Source: Burkholderiales bacterium
GTDB taxonomy: Bacteria > Pseudomonadota > Gammaproteobacteria > Burkholderiales > Burkholderiaceae_C
DNA length: 64,000 bases
Direction of reading: 5' to 3'
Assembly (NCBI GenBank): GCA_016702555.1
Contig: JADJDV010000008.1
Coordinates: 1 to 64,000, forward strand
Shown: positions 16,984 to 25,546 of the stretch, in pieces
Position numbering within the stretch: position 1 is the stretch's first letter
How the letters are laid out: the number at the start of each line of letters is the position of its first letter
Program-made: the position numbers and the translations under genes
Notes under the pieces: generated by a model
The model's database searches: none
Told to the model about the DNA's origin: nothing
The model's input: only the letters and a program-made list of their open reading frames with translations

Positions 16984-17747
16984 GATGCGCTCCTTTGTTT
17001 TTCCGTGAACCGTGCCGTTTCCAGCAGGGCTGTGACTTCCGGGCCTTGCAGCGCCGCCTGCAGGCCCTTCTCCTTCGCGGCCCAATGTTCCGCAAGCTGC
17101 GCTGAGATGGCGTCGGCGGTCGCCTGGCCGTCGAGCATCACTCGCGCGGCCAGGTCCGCGACGAAGCCACCGACGTAGTGCAAGGTGGGAACGTCCTCGC
17201 CAATGCTGCGTTTCACGGCGGTGGACAGGCTTTGTGCCAGCACGGCTGTGCGGCCCAGCCGCGGCAACCAGGCGCGCAGCTGCTCGCACTGGTGCGGCTG
17301 CAGGACCAGCTTGAAGCCTTCCCAGTAGAGCGGCACGTGTTCGTTCTGCGCGAACCACTCCAGCGTCGTCGATCCGATCTGAGCATTGACGCCAAAGCGC
17401 AGGAGCGACGTACTCTCGCTTCCCAGCGTGCAACCCTCCTTGTATCCAGTGGCCGGCGGCTCCGCAACGACCCTGACGCCAAGCCAGCCGTCATCGCCGG
17501 GGAACACGCCCAGGGAGAACTCGAATCCCACGAATTCAAGGCCGCTATGCATGCGCAATGGCCGCTGGCCATACAGTTTCTCGGACAGGTCGCGCGCAGC
17601 CTTGAATTTCAGCCAGGCATCGGCCGCCGAGGCGGTGGTGCTGCCGACTTCTTTGAGCCAGTAGCTGCGCAACTGCTCCGACTGGGCATTCCACCAGTCC
17701 ATGCCGCCTTGTTCGTCAGCTGTCGGCGCGCGCGTCACGTCTTGCAT
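16980..17747 (-). CDS. Hypothetical protein upstream of and coupled to vapBC
   Basis: The ATG at 17747 was chosen because AAGGAA lies 7 bases upstream; an in-frame ATG at 17780 lacks this. The 255-residue product has no signal or membrane segment and no family I recognise. It overlaps the vapB-type start by 4 bases. Being first in a vapBC operon is unusual. It is divergent from the 18036 gene across a region with two overlapping palindromes. Confidence 0.65.
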   Translation of the reverse strand: MQDVTRAPTADEQGGMDWWNAQSEQLRSYWLKEVGSTTASAADAWLKFKAARDLSEKLYGQRPLRMHSGLEFVGFEFSLGVFPGDDGWLGVRVVAEPPATGYKEGCTLGSESTSLLRFGVNAQIGSTTLEWFAQNEHVPLYWEGFKLVLQPHQCEQLRAWLPRLGRTAVLAQSLSTAVKRSIGEDVPTLHYVGGFVADLAARVMLDGQATADAISAQLAEHWAAKEKGLQAALQGPEVTALLETARFTEKQRSAS

Positions 17748-17849
17748 GGCAGTTCCTTGAGGCCTGATACCCCAGGCCACGGTGAGCGGACGGTTCAGCT
17801 CAGGGCAATAGTATATATATCGTGTAGCTACATTGCAAGAGCTAAAATA

Positions 17850-17876
17850 GTACAGTGATAACTGTACTTATCACTG
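17850..17876. promoter_or_regulatory. Two overlapping palindromes in a divergent promoter region
   Basis: GTACAGT-GATA-ACTGTAC (17850-17867) overlaps CAGTGATAA-CTGTAC-TTATCACTG (17853-17876). They lie in AT-rich sequence (TATATATAT nearby at 17813) between the minus-strand vapBC operon and the plus-strand integrase operon. An operator for one or both is likely; the binding protein is unknown. Confidence 0.6.
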
Positions 17877-18008
17877 CATGCTATTTCGTTGCCCTTTTCG
17901 GTGTCCGAAGATACGATGCGCCTAAGCCGTTGATGGGCAAAGAGTTTTTTGGAGTGCGAAGCGCTTGTCTTCGAGGAGCGACCGCCCTGCCCTTCATGCC
18001 GTGCGTGT

Positions 18009-18023
18009 TTTCTCGGAGAGAAA
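18009..18023. promoter_or_regulatory. TTTCTCGNNGAGAAA palindrome, site 3
   Basis: TTTCTC-GGA-GAGAAA immediately upstream of the ribosome binding site (GGAG) of the gene starting at 18036. A bound protein could block both transcription and initiation. Confidence 0.65.
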
Positions 18024-18035
18024 TGGAGCCTATCC

Positions 18036-18254
18036 ATGGACAACAGCTTGAGCTTTCGGGCCATCGACGCCGCCCTCACCCGATGCATGGAAGCCCACCC
18101 GCCCGAGGGCCTGGAGCGTCGCATGCATCCCGATGCCAACACCATGGCTGGCCTGTGGGCGCAGATGCTGGTGGACCGCGTTGACACGGTGCCTAGGGCC
18201 GGTATCAACCCGGATGTCATGGCCGCCTTGGAGCGCTGGCGTGCGAGCGAATGA
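18036..18254 (+). CDS. Small hypothetical protein preceding the integrase
   Basis: A 72-residue protein (MDNSLSFRAIDAALTRCMEA...). The start is ATG 18036, with GGAG seven bases upstream. No domain is recognised. Its stop overlaps the palindrome in front of the integrase start, 17 bp away, so the two genes are probably cotranscribed. Confidence 0.65.
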   Translation: MDNSLSFRAIDAALTRCMEAHPPEGLERRMHPDANTMAGLWAQMLVDRVDTVPRAGINPDVMAALERWRASE

Positions 18255-18269
18255 TTTCTCGGGGAGAAA
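18255..18269. promoter_or_regulatory. TTTCTCGNNGAGAAA palindrome, site 4
   Basis: TTTCTC-GGG-GAGAAA ends 2 bases before the integrase ATG (18272). Its GGGGAG half doubles as the ribosome binding site, which suggests direct control of integrase expression. Confidence 0.65.
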
Positions 18270-18271
18270 AG

Positions 18272-20047
18272 ATGCCTGATCCCAAGAAGCTGCCGGCTTC
18301 CCCGCTGCGCCTGACGCGCGACGTGCTGGCCCACCTGCGTTCCGTGGCCGAAGGATTTCCGGTGGCCAGCTCGGCTCGGCGCTATCTGGACTGCTCGGAG
18401 GATTCGGCCGTCGCCGTGCATCGCGCGGCCGTGGACATGGCCGCCGCCGTCGCGCGACGCGCGGGCCTCGGCCCGCGCTGGCGGCTGCTGCGCGTGCAAC
18501 AGCTGCCGGTCCAAGCGCTGGCAAAGCCCGTTTCCCTCGAAGAATGGGCGGAATCCAATGGCTATGACGGGTTTTCCTTTGAAGAGTTGCGCGAGATCTA
18601 CGAGGCCGAGAACGGCCCCCTCGGCACCGACCGCAAGACAAAGCAGATCGAACGGCTGCGACGTGCGAGGATGGAACTGCTGCAGCAGCTGGAGGCTCAC
18701 GCTGTCGAGCCGCCCTCTCTCGGCGATTCCGTTGCGGCCTGGTTCCCCGAAGACCTGGCCGTGCGACTGAAGCGTGCCGGCTTCCACTTGATGGGCGAAT
18801 TGCGCACCGCCATCGTTCTGGGTGGACGATGGTGGCGAGGCCTGCCGGGCTACGGTCCGGTCAAAGCCGGACAGCTTGCAGCTCAGGTCGGCGCATTGGT
18901 CGGCTGGCCGGCCGCACCGACCTGGGCCGCTTCGACGGAAGCGCGCGACCTGGCCGAGAACGCGCACCAGTTGATCGAGCAGTGGATCTCATCCCGTACC
19001 GAGTCGGCGCAGACCGTCCGAGCTTATCGGCGTGAAACGCAGCGCTTCCTTGTCTGGCTGGTGTCGGAGAGGCGCAAGTCCTTGGGCGATGCTGGCCCGG
19101 ACGATTGCACGGCCTACATCGCATTCTTGCGGGCCGTGCCCGTGGAATGGATGAGCCGGCGCAGCGCCGCCCGCTTCCGCGAAGGATGGGCGCCTTTTGC
19201 ATCGCAGCCGCGCATCACCAGCCAGCGGTATGCGCTGACCGTGATCAACTCCTTTTTCGCCTGGCTCGCGCGCGCCGGCGAACTGCCGCGCAATCCGTGG
19301 GATCTGGTGAATCTGCGACTGCCCGATGACCCGGACGAGTCGCTGGATGCGTCGCGGGCTTTCACGCCCACGGCCTGGGCCGTGCTGCATGCGCATGTAC
19401 CGGAACTGCCGGATGCGGCGGCTGCACGCATGCGCTGGCTGCTGGAGTTCGGCCAGGGCACAGGCCTGCGCGCGACAGAATTGCTGTTCGGGCGCAAGGC
19501 GGACATTCGGCAGCGGGACGGAGGGTATTGGCTTCGGGTTCATGGCAAGGGCGCGCGCAACCGTTTCGTGGTTGTGCCAGCATCGGCCATGAGGGCGACA
19601 AGGGCCTACTTCGGCGCGCGTGGGTTGGATTACGACCTTGCGCATCCGAACACGCCGTTGCTTGCGCACCTGAAAGCGCCAGAGCTTCCAGGGATGGATG
19701 CGCCGGAAGCAGGGCAGCTGGTTAGGAGGCCAGACGAGCAGGAGCGGAAGCAACGTGGCTACCTCAGCTATTCAACACTCGCTCCGGCTTTCCAGCGGTT
19801 TGTACGGGCTGCGCTGCGGGCATCCTCACTGTCACATGAGGAACGGGAAGACGCACGTCACGCTTCGCTGCATTGGCTGAGGCACACGCATGCGACACGT
19901 GCGGCCGAAGCCGAAGTGCCGCCCGACGTGCTTCAGGCCAACCTGGGCCAAGCCGATCCACGCACAACTGCAGGCTACTACCGCGCCCAGGAGCAGCGCC
20001 GCCAGCGGCAGATGGAGCGTGCTTTCGGCTCGGCTGAAGGCGGTTGA
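18272..20047 (+). CDS. Tyrosine recombinase/integrase with long N-terminal extension
   Basis: A 591-residue protein. The first 210 residues resemble the DUF3701-type extension of large plasmid/phage integrases (SLEEWAESNGYDGFSFEEL, then WFPEDLAVRLKRAGFHLMGEL). A SAM-like core-binding domain follows (TVRAYRRETQRFLVWLVSER). The catalytic domain shows R in GTGLRATELL (near 400), K in HGKGARN (near 427), H-x-x-R in HWLRHTHAT (near 535) and the tyrosine in TTAGYYR (near 569). The usual second His/Trp (LGH) is Gln here (NLGQADPRT). Possible roles are dimer resolution or integration. A perfect palindrome lies 29 bp downstream. Confidence 0.85.
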   Translation: MPDPKKLPASPLRLTRDVLAHLRSVAEGFPVASSARRYLDCSEDSAVAVHRAAVDMAAAVARRAGLGPRWRLLRVQQLPVQALAKPVSLEEWAESNGYDGFSFEELREIYEAENGPLGTDRKTKQIERLRRARMELLQQLEAHAVEPPSLGDSVAAWFPEDLAVRLKRAGFHLMGELRTAIVLGGRWWRGLPGYGPVKAGQLAAQVGALVGWPAAPTWAASTEARDLAENAHQLIEQWISSRTESAQTVRAYRRETQRFLVWLVSERRKSLGDAGPDDCTAYIAFLRAVPVEWMSRRSAARFREGWAPFASQPRITSQRYALTVINSFFAWLARAGELPRNPWDLVNLRLPDDPDESLDASRAFTPTAWAVLHAHVPELPDAAAARMRWLLEFGQGTGLRATELLFGRKADIRQRDGGYWLRVHGKGARNRFVVVPASAMRATRAYFGARGLDYDLAHPNTPLLAHLKAPELPGMDAPEAGQLVRRPDEQERKQRGYLSYSTLAPAFQRFVRAALRASSLSHEEREDARHASLHWLRHTHATRAAEAEVPPDVLQANLGQADPRTTAGYYRAQEQRRQRQMERAFGSAEGG

Positions 20048-20075
20048 TGAAAGCAGTTCTGGAGCGTCCCTCATG

Positions 20076-20099
20076 AGTATTCGTACCTGTACGAATACT
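20076..20099. promoter_or_regulatory. Palindrome with TCGTACCTGTACGA core, copy 1
   Basis: A 24-bp palindrome: arms AGTATTCGTAC and GTACGAATACT separated by CT. An identical copy lies at 60184-60207 and a related one at 25547-25578. It lies just after the integrase gene and before repeat A. Confidence 0.65.
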
Positions 20100-20134
20100 T
20101 TTCAACTTCCATTCGGGAGAGCCGGCCCTGACCC

Positions 20135-20814
20135 CTGGGCGCTGCCCGCTGCGCGGTCACCGGACGCCCGCGCGCCCTTCGGGCGCTTTCCGCAGCTCGC
20201 CTATTCGGCTCGATCCTTCGGATTGCCGCTGCGCGGCACTGCTCCAGGCCGCCTGCGCAACGCTCATTGGGGGAAGTGCCTGCGGCACATCCCCCAGCCG
20301 CTGGGCTGACCCCCTGGGGTGAAGGCTACTGGCCGTGGGCCAGCAGCCTGGAGCGTGCCACGCTGCGCGCGGAGTGCCTGGCCAGCGGCGCCGCAGGCGC
20401 CGAGATCCACCAAGGGGAGGGCGTTTCTCGGGGAGAAACGCCAGGAGGCGCTGCGCCCTGGACCTGCACCTGCAGGTGATCCAAGGCCGAATCTGTTCAT
20501 CAGGGCGCGAGGCAGGTTGTGTGCCAGCCAAGGCCGCGCCACGCGCTCGGGCGGCGGTGGCGTGCGACGGCTTCGGGAGCCCTCAGCGACGACCAACGAG
20601 GCCGCGCCCTGGGCCAGCTTGGGGCGCGAATGGGCGCTGCGCCCTGGGCGCTGGGCACGTGCGCGATTGACCGGTGACATGGGCTTCGCCCATACCCAAT
20701 ACCGTTACACACTGGCACATTAAAAGGTGCATTATCAGGTGTATAACAGGTTAAAATACAGGTACGGTGCAGCAATCAAGCGGTGCCGGTCATAAGGAAA
20801 ATCATCATGGCTTC
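20135..20814 (+). repeat. Long direct repeat A (CUP-like promoter cassette)
   Basis: This non-coding block is nearly identical to 26481-27157; differences are mainly single-base length changes in G or C runs. Its 3' part (20494-20762) is also repeated at 29231-29499. It holds a TTTCTCGNNGAGAAA palindrome, several GC-rich hairpins (ATGGGC-TTC-GCCCAT among them), and ends in an AT-rich promoter-like stretch (TGCATT, 18 bp, TAAAAT at 20752). A leader with AAGGAA precedes the next gene's ATG at 20807. It resembles in kind the conserved upstream (CUP) and single-strand promoter (Frpo) repeats of conjugative plasmid leading regions. Confidence 0.8.
20424..20438. promoter_or_regulatory. TTTCTCGNNGAGAAA palindrome, site 5
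   Basis: TTTCTC-GGG-GAGAAA within repeat A, with arms extended by GCG/CGC to a 21-bp palindrome. Confidence 0.6.
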
Positions 20815-21436
20815 TAAGAAACCCCTGGCTCCGCAATCCGTCGAGCTTACCCCCAACCAAGGCCCTGCCGATCTGGATGCGGTGAACGCCGCAGCAGCCG
20901 AAGCGGCAGGCCGCGATACGGCCGATTTCCAGCCGTCCGACTTCGACCATGCGCAAGCTGCGGCGGCACCGGCCCAGGTGCCTCCCGAGTTTGAAGTCAC
21001 GGTGGTGAGCATGCTCACCGGCGCGCTGTTCACGTCGCGCCCATCGCCCGACCGTGCCGACAACGCGCCGGCGATGACGGGAACCATCCAGCTGGACGAT
21101 GCAGCGCTGCGCGTGCCCCTGGCCGCATTCGTCAAGTCGGCCCGCGAAACCGGCGTGCTGTATTGCGCGCTGACGGTGGGCTTCAAGGATGGCCCGCGCT
21201 ACTACGGCAAGCTCTTCTCGGCATCGCACAAGAACCACCGCAACGCGCCGGACTACCACGGCTACATCTGCCTGCTGCCGGTTACTCGCAAGGGCCAGTA
21301 CACGGAGCAGGAGTGGGAGGAAGCGCCGACGCTGCCGATCCACGGCTACCGCCGCCGCAATGCGTCCGACAACCGGGCGCGCATCCAACTGCTGGGCGCC
21401 CCCGTCAAGGTCGCCGACCACGAACTGCCGTTCTGA
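20807..21436 (+). CDS. Hypothetical protein, first gene after repeat A
   Basis: The start at ATG 20807 follows AAGGAAAATCATC. The 209-residue product has an alanine-rich, probably disordered N-terminus (about 60 residues), then a compact region (FEVTVVSMLTGALFTSRPSP ... TGTIQLDDAALRVPLAAFVK ... FKDGPRYYGKLFSASHKNH). No family is recognised with confidence, though the second half has the short-strand character of single-domain plasmid proteins such as DUF736. It lies 18 bp before the ParB-like gene and is probably cotranscribed with it. Confidence 0.7.
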   Translation: MASKKPLAPQSVELTPNQGPADLDAVNAAAAEAAGRDTADFQPSDFDHAQAAAAPAQVPPEFEVTVVSMLTGALFTSRPSPDRADNAPAMTGTIQLDDAALRVPLAAFVKSARETGVLYCALTVGFKDGPRYYGKLFSASHKNHRNAPDYHGYICLLPVTRKGQYTEQEWEEAPTLPIHGYRRRNASDNRARIQLLGAPVKVADHELPF

Positions 21437-21454
21437 GCATTGGAGGAAGCGATC

Positions 21455-23548
21455 ATGGCTTACGAAGAATCCAATGTGTTGAATGGCGAGGACGCAGCGG
21501 TTGTTGAAATTGACGGCAAGCTGGTATCCATCCTGTCCGGCGAGGAACGCGACATTCCCCTGAATCGCCTGCACCTGTCGCCCAACAACGTGCGCAAGAA
21601 GCACGATCCCAGCACCATCCCGGAACTGGCGGCAGCGATCATGGCCGAAGGCGGCCTTCTCAATCCGCTTGCGGTGATCCCCGAGAAGATCAAGGGCAGC
21701 AAGGGCGACCACGGGGTGGTTGCCGGTGGGCGTCGGCTGGCAGCGCTGCACTACCTGGCAGAGCACGCCGCCGTGCCTGCTGATGTGCCGGTGCGCTGCC
21801 GCGTGTTCGATGCCGAGCGCGGCGTGAGCGTCAGCTTGGTCGAGAACGCCACTCAGGAGCCCATGCATCCAGCCGACCAGCTGGAAGCATTCAAGCGGCT
21901 GGTGGATGAAGGGAAGACGGCAGGCCAGATCGCGGCCGCCTACAACCTTTCGGCCCTGACCGTCGAGCGCCGGTTGAAGCTGGCACGCCTCGCGCCGGAA
22001 TTCCTCGATATGTACCGGGCCGACCAGATCGAAATGGGACAGCTGCAGGCGCTTGCCCTGACCGATGACCATGAAGAACAGCGGCGTGTCTGGAATACGC
22101 TTTCGCCGTACCAGCGATCCGCGCACTACATCACGCAGATGCTGACGAACGACGAGGTGAGCAGTACATCGGCCATCGCGCGTTTCGTCGGCCTGGAGGC
22201 CTACCGGGAAGCCGGCGGCGCGGTGCGGGCAGACCTGTTCACGGGGGAGGAAGGCTCGTTCTACATCCAGGACGGCGCGCTGCTCAACAGGCTGGCCCTC
22301 GAAAAGCTGGAGGCCCAGGCCGAAGAAATCCGGGCCGCAGGCTGGAAGTGGGTCGAAGCGCGCATGAGCTTTCCCTACCATGAGCGCAGCGCCTTCGGGA
22401 AGCTGGAACCGAAGCGGCGCAAGCCCACCACCGAGGAAAAGGCAGAAATCGACCGCGTGAGCGCAGATGCCGATGCGCTGCGCAAGCGCATGGACGAACT
22501 GGAAGCCCTGACCGCCTACGACGAAGAAACCGACGAGGAAGGCGAGTGGACCGACGAGCAGGAGGCCGAATATCAGGCGCTTCAGGCGCAATGGGAAGCG
22601 TTCGACGACCTGGGCGACAACATGGAGGCGGCTTTGCGCGAGTGGGGGCCGAGGCAGCGAGCCACTTCCGGCGTGGTGCTGACCATCGACAACGCGGGCC
22701 AGCTTGTCCTGGCAGAGGGTCTGGTGCGGCGCGAGGATGTTCCGCAGGCCAAGCAGGCCGCAGGCGGCGAGGGCGTGGCGGGCGGGATGGCCGAGGCACC
22801 GAAGAAGGTTCGGGCCGAGTTCAGCGCAACCCTTTGCGCGAACCTGACCGCGCATCGCTCGGCGGCTGTCGGCGCCGCGCTGACCCAGCAGCCGAAAGTG
22901 GCCCTGGCCGCGCTGCTGATGACCCTGATCGTCAACGACAAGGAGCCGTGGCAATCGTCGCCGGTGAAGGTGCGCTTCAACGACAACATGCACCAGATCG
23001 GAAACCAAGCCAGCGAATTCGGCGGCAGCAAGGCAGCGGATGCATTCGAGCACGCGGCCGGCTGGATCGGCAAGCTTCCCGCGCACGGGCCAACCCTGTT
23101 CGCAGCGCTGATGGCGATGGAGCTTGGCGAACTGATGCAACTGCTGTCTGTGTTCATCGCTCACTCCTATGAGGTGTTCTCCGGCGAGCCGAACCGCAAG
23201 GTCGGGCACGGCTACGACATGGCCCAGCTGATCGAATCGACATTGGGCTTGAACATGGCCGACTGGTGGATGCCGACGAACGAGCGCTACCTGTGCCACG
23301 TTCCGAAGGCCAAGATGATCGAGGCCGTCACGGAGGCCTGCGGTGCCGACGCGGCCAAGCCCATCGAGAAGATGAAGAAGGGCGAGGCCATCGCCGCCAC
23401 GGCCGCGCTGCTGGATGGCCGACGCTGGTTGCCATCCACGCTGCGCCCGTATCCGCAAAGCACGGAGGTAGTGGAGCAGGACGAGGCCCATGAGGAAGAC
23501 GAAGACCAGCATGAGGCCGATGCCCTGCCGGAGGGCGTCGAGGGCTGA
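21455..23548 (+). CDS. Large ParB/Srx-like nuclease-domain protein
   Basis: The start is ATG 21455, after GGAGGAAGC. The 697-residue protein begins with a ParB/sulfiredoxin fold (IPLNRLHLSPNNVRKKHDPS, IPELAAAIMAEGGLLNPLAV, GVVAGGRRLAALHYL) and a helix-turn-helix region (KTAGQIAAAYNLSALTVERR). A long, acidic, poorly conserved C-terminal part follows (YDEETDEEGEWTDEQEAEYQ; tail EQDEAHEEDEDQHEAD). Large ParB-like proteins of this kind are common in plasmid leading regions (F YubM type) and beside phage DNA-modification genes. It is distinct from the partition ParB at 61208. Its role is unproven; it is followed by the PAPS-like and Mom-like genes. Confidence 0.82.
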   Translation: MAYEESNVLNGEDAAVVEIDGKLVSILSGEERDIPLNRLHLSPNNVRKKHDPSTIPELAAAIMAEGGLLNPLAVIPEKIKGSKGDHGVVAGGRRLAALHYLAEHAAVPADVPVRCRVFDAERGVSVSLVENATQEPMHPADQLEAFKRLVDEGKTAGQIAAAYNLSALTVERRLKLARLAPEFLDMYRADQIEMGQLQALALTDDHEEQRRVWNTLSPYQRSAHYITQMLTNDEVSSTSAIARFVGLEAYREAGGAVRADLFTGEEGSFYIQDGALLNRLALEKLEAQAEEIRAAGWKWVEARMSFPYHERSAFGKLEPKRRKPTTEEKAEIDRVSADADALRKRMDELEALTAYDEETDEEGEWTDEQEAEYQALQAQWEAFDDLGDNMEAALREWGPRQRATSGVVLTIDNAGQLVLAEGLVRREDVPQAKQAAGGEGVAGGMAEAPKKVRAEFSATLCANLTAHRSAAVGAALTQQPKVALAALLMTLIVNDKEPWQSSPVKVRFNDNMHQIGNQASEFGGSKAADAFEHAAGWIGKLPAHGPTLFAALMAMELGELMQLLSVFIAHSYEVFSGEPNRKVGHGYDMAQLIESTLGLNMADWWMPTNERYLCHVPKAKMIEAVTEACGADAAKPIEKMKKGEAIAATAALLDGRRWLPSTLRPYPQSTEVVEQDEAHEEDEDQHEADALPEGVEG

Positions 23549-23608
23549 TGGAGGTGGCCGCAGCATGACGCTGCGGCCCTTTCTCGGCTCCCGAGCGCGG
23601 CGAATGCC

Positions 23609-24646
23609 ATGCCTTGTCTAATCAATACATGCCAGCGCGGCACCTTGCGTGCCGCGCTCCTGGGCAAGCTGATCGTGGTTTGCTTCGGTGCCGGGGTGGA
23701 CTCCACGGCGATGCTGCTGGCCTTGCGTGCGGCAGGCCTGCGGCCCGATGCGATCACGTTCGCCGACACGGGCGGCGAGAAGCCTGAAACTCTGGTCCAC
23801 ATCGAGCGCATGCAGAAGATCCTGCATGCGTGGGACTGGCCGCCTATCGAACTGTGCCGCGTTCGCACCCAGCCGCAAACCCCGTACACCGACCTGTACG
23901 GCAACTGCTGGACGAACGAAACCTTGCCATCGCTCGCCTTCGGGATGAAGTCTTGCAGCATCCGCTGGAAGCACGTGCCGCAGGACCAGCACCTGATGGG
24001 CGTCACGCGCGGGCCGAACCGCCGCCCGCCGCATCCGCTCTGGCTGCGCTCGCGGGCGCAGGGCCAGCGGATCGTGAAGCTGATCGGCTACGACTGCGGC
24101 CGGGCCGACCGGCGCCGGGCGGGCGCATCTTTTGCCGCCGCCCGCGCCGATGGGCCATTCGATTTCGTCTACCCGCTGCAGCTCATCGGCTGGACGCGCG
24201 TCGATTGCGTGCGCGCTATCGCCGCCGACCTGGGGCCGGACATGGTGCCGATCAAGTCCGCGTGCTACTTCTGCCCGGCTTCCAGACCGTGGGAATTGTT
24301 CTGGCTGGCCGGACACCATCCCGGGCTCCTCGATGAATCCCTTGGACTGGAGCGGCGTGCGCTCACGGGCCGGCACAGCCGATTCGATGAAGTGGACTTC
24401 GGCAGCAGCTGGGAAGAGATGGTGCGCGATGCACCGAGCTTTCCGAGCACGAAGACGACCGTGGGCCTGGGCCGCAGCTTCGCCTGGAATCACTGGGCGC
24501 GGCTCAATGGCGTGGTCGGCGATGACTTCACCGTGATCCGTGGCCAGCGGCGCCGCTTCATCCGGCTCGCCCAGCAGCTGCAGGCCGACGACAACGCACT
24601 GGACGCGCGCGCCGGCCTCCCGGCCGGCGCGGTGGACGTGAGGTGA
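23609..24646 (+). CDS. PAPS-reductase/ATP-pyrophosphatase-like protein
   Basis: A 345-residue protein with an N-terminal nucleotide loop VVCFGAGVDSTAMLLALRAA (residues about 23-42), matching the SGGxDS-type P-loop of PAPS reductases and related N-type ATP pyrophosphatases. ITFADTGGEKPETLVHI is the second family motif. Cysteines at KSCSIRW and SACYFCPASRPWELFWL recall DndC-like members. Such proteins activate a substrate with ATP and are often encoded in phages and DNA-modification clusters. No reductase partner is visible, so sulfate assimilation is unlikely. It lies between the ParB-like and Mom-like genes. The start codon is not certain because no clear ribosome site precedes 23609. Confidence 0.78.
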   Translation: MPCLINTCQRGTLRAALLGKLIVVCFGAGVDSTAMLLALRAAGLRPDAITFADTGGEKPETLVHIERMQKILHAWDWPPIELCRVRTQPQTPYTDLYGNCWTNETLPSLAFGMKSCSIRWKHVPQDQHLMGVTRGPNRRPPHPLWLRSRAQGQRIVKLIGYDCGRADRRRAGASFAAARADGPFDFVYPLQLIGWTRVDCVRAIAADLGPDMVPIKSACYFCPASRPWELFWLAGHHPGLLDESLGLERRALTGRHSRFDEVDFGSSWEEMVRDAPSFPSTKTTVGLGRSFAWNHWARLNGVVGDDFTVIRGQRRRFIRLAQQLQADDNALDARAGLPAGAVDVR

Positions 24647-24653
24647 GGCCAGC

Positions 24654-25463
24654 ATGAACCCACCTTCCACCAATCTGCTGATCGAGCAGCTGGCCCTGTT
24701 CGGCCAGCGCTGGCATCGACGCCGGGCGTCCTATCGGCCGGCCGGCGAACCCTTCGACCCCACGCGCTGCACCGTGGTGCCCATCGAGGAGGGCGACGCC
24801 AAGCACTTCGTCTTGATGCACCATTACTCGGGAACCTACCCGGCGGCCCGGTTTCGTGCTGGCGTGTTCGTGAAGGAGCCGTTCCAGCGTGAGCGATTGG
24901 CCGGTGTCGGCGTGTTTTCGGTGCCGATGAACCAGCGCGTGATCCCCAGCTACTTTCCGGCACTCGCGCCCAATGAGGGCGTCGAACTGGGCCGGTTCGT
25001 GCTGGACGACAGCCTGGCCGCGAACGCCGAGACCTGGGCGCTGGCCAGGATGCGACGGCTGCTGCGGCAGGCGCTGCCTGAAGTGCGGGGAATCGTGGCG
25101 TACTGCGATCCCATCGAACGGCGCGACGAGTGCGGCGAACTGGTCAAGCGTGGCCACGTGGGCACCATCTACAAGGCCGGGAACGCGCAGTACCGGGGCC
25201 GCTCCAGCGCGCGCATGCTGTGGCTGTCGCCCAGCGGCGCGAGCTTCGCCGACCGCACGCTCGCCAAGGTGCGGCTCGGAGAGACGGGCGAGCGCTATGC
25301 CCTGGAGCGCCTGGCCGCGATGGATGCGCCCAGGCGATGCACGGGGGAGGGCGGCGCCGAATACATCCGGCGCCTTCAGGATGAAGGCTGGCTGCGCCGC
25401 GTGAAGCACCCTGGGAATTTCGTTTTCACCTGGCCAGATGGTCGGGCAGGAGGTGGCCCTTAA
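24654..25463 (+). CDS. Mom-like GNAT-fold protein, possible DNA modification/anti-restriction
   Basis: A 269-residue protein starting at ATG 24654, 7 bp after the PAPS-like gene. Motifs resemble phage Mu Mom relatives: HHYSG (56-60), GVGVFSVP (84-91), ELGRFVL (111-117), NAET (124-127), VAYCDP (148-153) and HVGTIYKAGNAQYRG (168-182). Mom adds a methylcarbamoyl group to adenine and protects DNA from restriction enzymes. The match is by pattern only. The leading-region setting, with an adenine methyltransferase further along, supports an anti-restriction role by inference. A rho-independent terminator follows. Confidence 0.65.
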   Translation: MNPPSTNLLIEQLALFGQRWHRRRASYRPAGEPFDPTRCTVVPIEEGDAKHFVLMHHYSGTYPAARFRAGVFVKEPFQRERLAGVGVFSVPMNQRVIPSYFPALAPNEGVELGRFVLDDSLAANAETWALARMRRLLRQALPEVRGIVAYCDPIERRDECGELVKRGHVGTIYKAGNAQYRGRSSARMLWLSPSGASFADRTLAKVRLGETGERYALERLAAMDAPRRCTGEGGAEYIRRLQDEGWLRRVKHPGNFVFTWPDGRAGGGP

Positions 25464-25472
25464 ACTTGTCCT

Positions 25473-25503
25473 GCGCTTCGGAGTTTTCGAAGCGCGTTTT
25501 TTT
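25473..25503 (+). terminator. Rho-independent terminator
   Basis: Stem GCGCTTCG / CGAAGCGC with loop GAGTTTT (25473-25495), followed by G and seven T. It ends the repeat-A operon after the Mom-like gene. A second T-run (25532-25540) follows a weak hairpin. Confidence 0.85.
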
Positions 25504-25546
25504 GAAGCCTTACCCCGTCCATAGTGGCGGGTTTTTTTTTGTTCTC

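Noticed and set aside
20267..20723. Several open frames within the promoter repeats (20.3-20.7, 26.5-27.0 and 29.1-29.4 kb)
   Set aside because: All are Arg/Pro/Ala-rich without motifs, differ in frame between copies because of single-base length changes, and lack ribosome sites. The repeats are better explained as regulatory DNA.
20735..23566. Very long open frame (over 900 codons) on the minus strand opposite the ParB-like gene
   Set aside because: It mirrors codon bias of the plus-strand ParB-like and downstream genes, has no recognisable domain, and runs across repeat A. The plus-strand gene has clear ParB motifs and a ribosome site.
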